From assembly GCF_030813695.1 (NCBI RefSeq), contig NZ_JAUSVA010000002.1:6719501-6783500 (forward strand): a DNA stretch of 64,000 nt, in the 5' to 3' direction. This DNA comes from Kitasatospora herbaricolor. Its GTDB lineage: Bacteria > Actinomycetota > Actinomycetes > Streptomycetales > Streptomycetaceae. The notes beneath the pieces are model-generated. The model was given only the letters and a program-made list of their open reading frames with translations, ran no database searches and had not been told where the DNA came from. This document shows, piece after piece, positions 63,078 to 64,000 of this stretch. How positions within the stretch are numbered: the first letter of the stretch is position 1; the number at the start of each line of letters is the position of its first letter. The translations under genes were made by a program, and so were the position numbers.

Positions 63078-63908
63078 ATGAACACCGACACGGCTCCACC
63101 GCGCATGCGGATCGTCCGCCATCCGCTCAAGTACCGTCTGCTGGAGGTCAAGCGGGTTGTCCGGGTGACGCCCGGCACGGTGCGGGTGACCCTCGGCGGC
63201 GAGGCTCTGGAGGGCTTCTGCGAGCAGGCGCCGACCGACCACGTGAAGCTCTGCTTCGCCGAGCCCGGCGCCGAACTGCCGGTCGAGCCGGTGGTGGAGA
63301 ACGACACCTGGATGGACGCCCCGGTCGAGCCCGTCACCCGCGACTACACGATCCGGCACTACCGGCGGGCCGAGCGGGAACTCGACATCGACATGGTCCT
63401 GCACGGCACCGGGGTCGGCTCCGGCTGGGCCGCGGCCGCCGAACCGGGCATGCGGCTGGGCGTCTTCGGCCCGCGCGGCTCCGAGGAGATCCCCTTCGTC
63501 CACGACTGGTACCTGCTCGCCGCCGAGGAGACCGCGCTGCCCGCGCTCGCCCGCTGGCTGGAGATGCTGCCCGCCGGGGTCAAGGTGCTGGCCTTCGTCG
63601 AGGTGTCCGGGCCGCAGGACGAGCAGCAGCTGACCACCGCCACCGACCTGCGGCTCACCTGGCTGCACCGCGGCGACAACCCGTCCGGCACCGGTGACCT
63701 GCTCGAACGCGCCATCCGCGCGGCCGAGTTCCCGCCCGGAACCGGCTTCGCCTGGATCGCCGGCGAGGCCAACACGCTCAAGCCGATCCGCCGTCACCTG
63801 CGGACCGAGCGCGGCCTGGCCAAGGAGCAGGTCGACGTGGACGGCTACTGGAAGCGCGGGGTCGCCAACCACGACCACCACGAGGACGACCACCACGAGC
63901 ACGCATGA
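63078..63908 (+). CDS. Siderophore-interacting protein (FAD ferric-siderophore reductase)
   Basis: 276 residues from ATG 63078. It has the SIP pattern: an FAD-binding beta-barrel with RDYTIRHYRR (RxYTxR), then DMVLHGTGVGSGWAAAAEPG and a NAD(P)H-binding half with WYLLAAEETALPALARWLE, VSGPQDEQQL and WIAGEANTLKPIRRHL. It reduces ferric siderophore in the cytoplasm to release iron. The C-terminal tail (NHDHHEDDHHEHA) is His-rich and could bind metal. It has its own iron box and overlaps the next gene by 4 bases. Confidence 0.92.
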   Translation: MNTDTAPPRMRIVRHPLKYRLLEVKRVVRVTPGTVRVTLGGEALEGFCEQAPTDHVKLCFAEPGAELPVEPVVENDTWMDAPVEPVTRDYTIRHYRRAERELDIDMVLHGTGVGSGWAAAAEPGMRLGVFGPRGSEEIPFVHDWYLLAAEETALPALARWLEMLPAGVKVLAFVEVSGPQDEQQLTTATDLRLTWLHRGDNPSGTGDLLERAIRAAEFPPGTGFAWIAGEANTLKPIRRHLRTERGLAKEQVDVDGYWKRGVANHDHHEDDHHEHA

Positions 63909-64000
63909 CCGCCGAGATCCTGGCGAAGCCGGCGCCGGCCGTCCCCGGCCCCGCGCCCGCGGCGCCCGGCCGGACCGGGACGGCCCGCCGCCTCGCCTGG
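63905..64000 (+). CDS. Start of a gene cut by the window edge, possibly a siderophore permease
   Basis: ATG 63905 overlaps the preceding stop codon (ATGA). The 32 visible codons give an Ala/Pro-rich start (MTAEILAKPAPAVPGPAPAA) and a basic RTGTARRLAW, the kind of cytoplasmic leader seen before the first helix of FecCD-type permeases or MFS carriers. Too short for a firm call. Confidence 0.4.
   Translation, partial: MTAEILAKPAPAVPGPAPAAPGRTGTARRLAW

Overview
The window is high-GC actinomycete DNA of Streptomyces/Kitasatospora type. The evidence is strong third-position G/C, GTG starts, GTGA/ATGA gene overlaps, a tRNA-Pro attachment site, MarR/LacI/BlaI regulators, and a hydroxamate-type NRPS siderophore locus. 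Calls rest on reading motifs by eye; no database search was run.

Layout. (1) 1-6145 looks like the right end of an integrated element. It holds a GntR/UTRA regulator running off the left edge, a divergent NUDIX hydrolase, a NERD-domain protein, a non-coding stretch with long inverted repeats, a HTH-antitoxin/PIN-toxin pair and a modification-dependent (type IV-like) restriction enzyme. It ends at a 42-bp copy of the 3' part of tRNA-Pro(GGG), followed by what looks like the tRNA's own terminator. (2) 6146-9400 is chromosome with small uncharacterised genes and an XRE regulator. (3) 9402-11779 is a compact cassette: a 68-residue peptide, an M50-like intramembrane zinc protease and a secreted four-cysteine protein. 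It is the best candidate here for an undescribed system. (4) 11899-16489 holds two NtaA/SnaA/DszA-type flavin monooxygenases, an MFS pump and its divergent MerR regulator. (5) 16816-20491 holds a secreted phosphodiesterase/phosphatase, a MarR regulator and a BlaI/M56-protease pair. (6) 20585-22923 is an efeB-efeU iron-uptake pair behind an iron box. (7) 23056-25989 holds a MarR regulator with a divergent quinone-oxidoreductase-like gene, and a LacI regulator. (8) 26274-30995 is one 1573-residue fusion of an assimilatory nitrate reductase with a CysJ-like flavoreductase that carries two tandem flavodoxin domains. (9) 31216-32085 is a DeoR regulator.

(10) 32279 to the right edge is an iron-regulated siderophore locus, still running at the window end. 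It contains an acetylglutamate-kinase paralogue (ornithine supply), an ornithine N5-monooxygenase, a free aryl-carrier-like protein, a siderophore-binding lipoprotein, two NRPSs with six modules, an MbtH protein, a two-subunit ABC transporter and a siderophore-interacting reductase. Iron boxes lie before the kinase gene, the monooxygenase and the reductase, and one more precedes efeB. Module order read by eye: C-A(Ser)-T-E, C-A-T, C-A(Ser)-T-E, C-A-T, C-A(hydroxyornithine)-T, C-A(hydroxyornithine)-T, with no thioesterase. The first C domain resembles that of EntF, so the inferred product is an aryl-capped, mixed phenolate/hydroxamate hexapeptide related in plan to amychelin or gobichelin. Genes for the aryl acid are not in the window.
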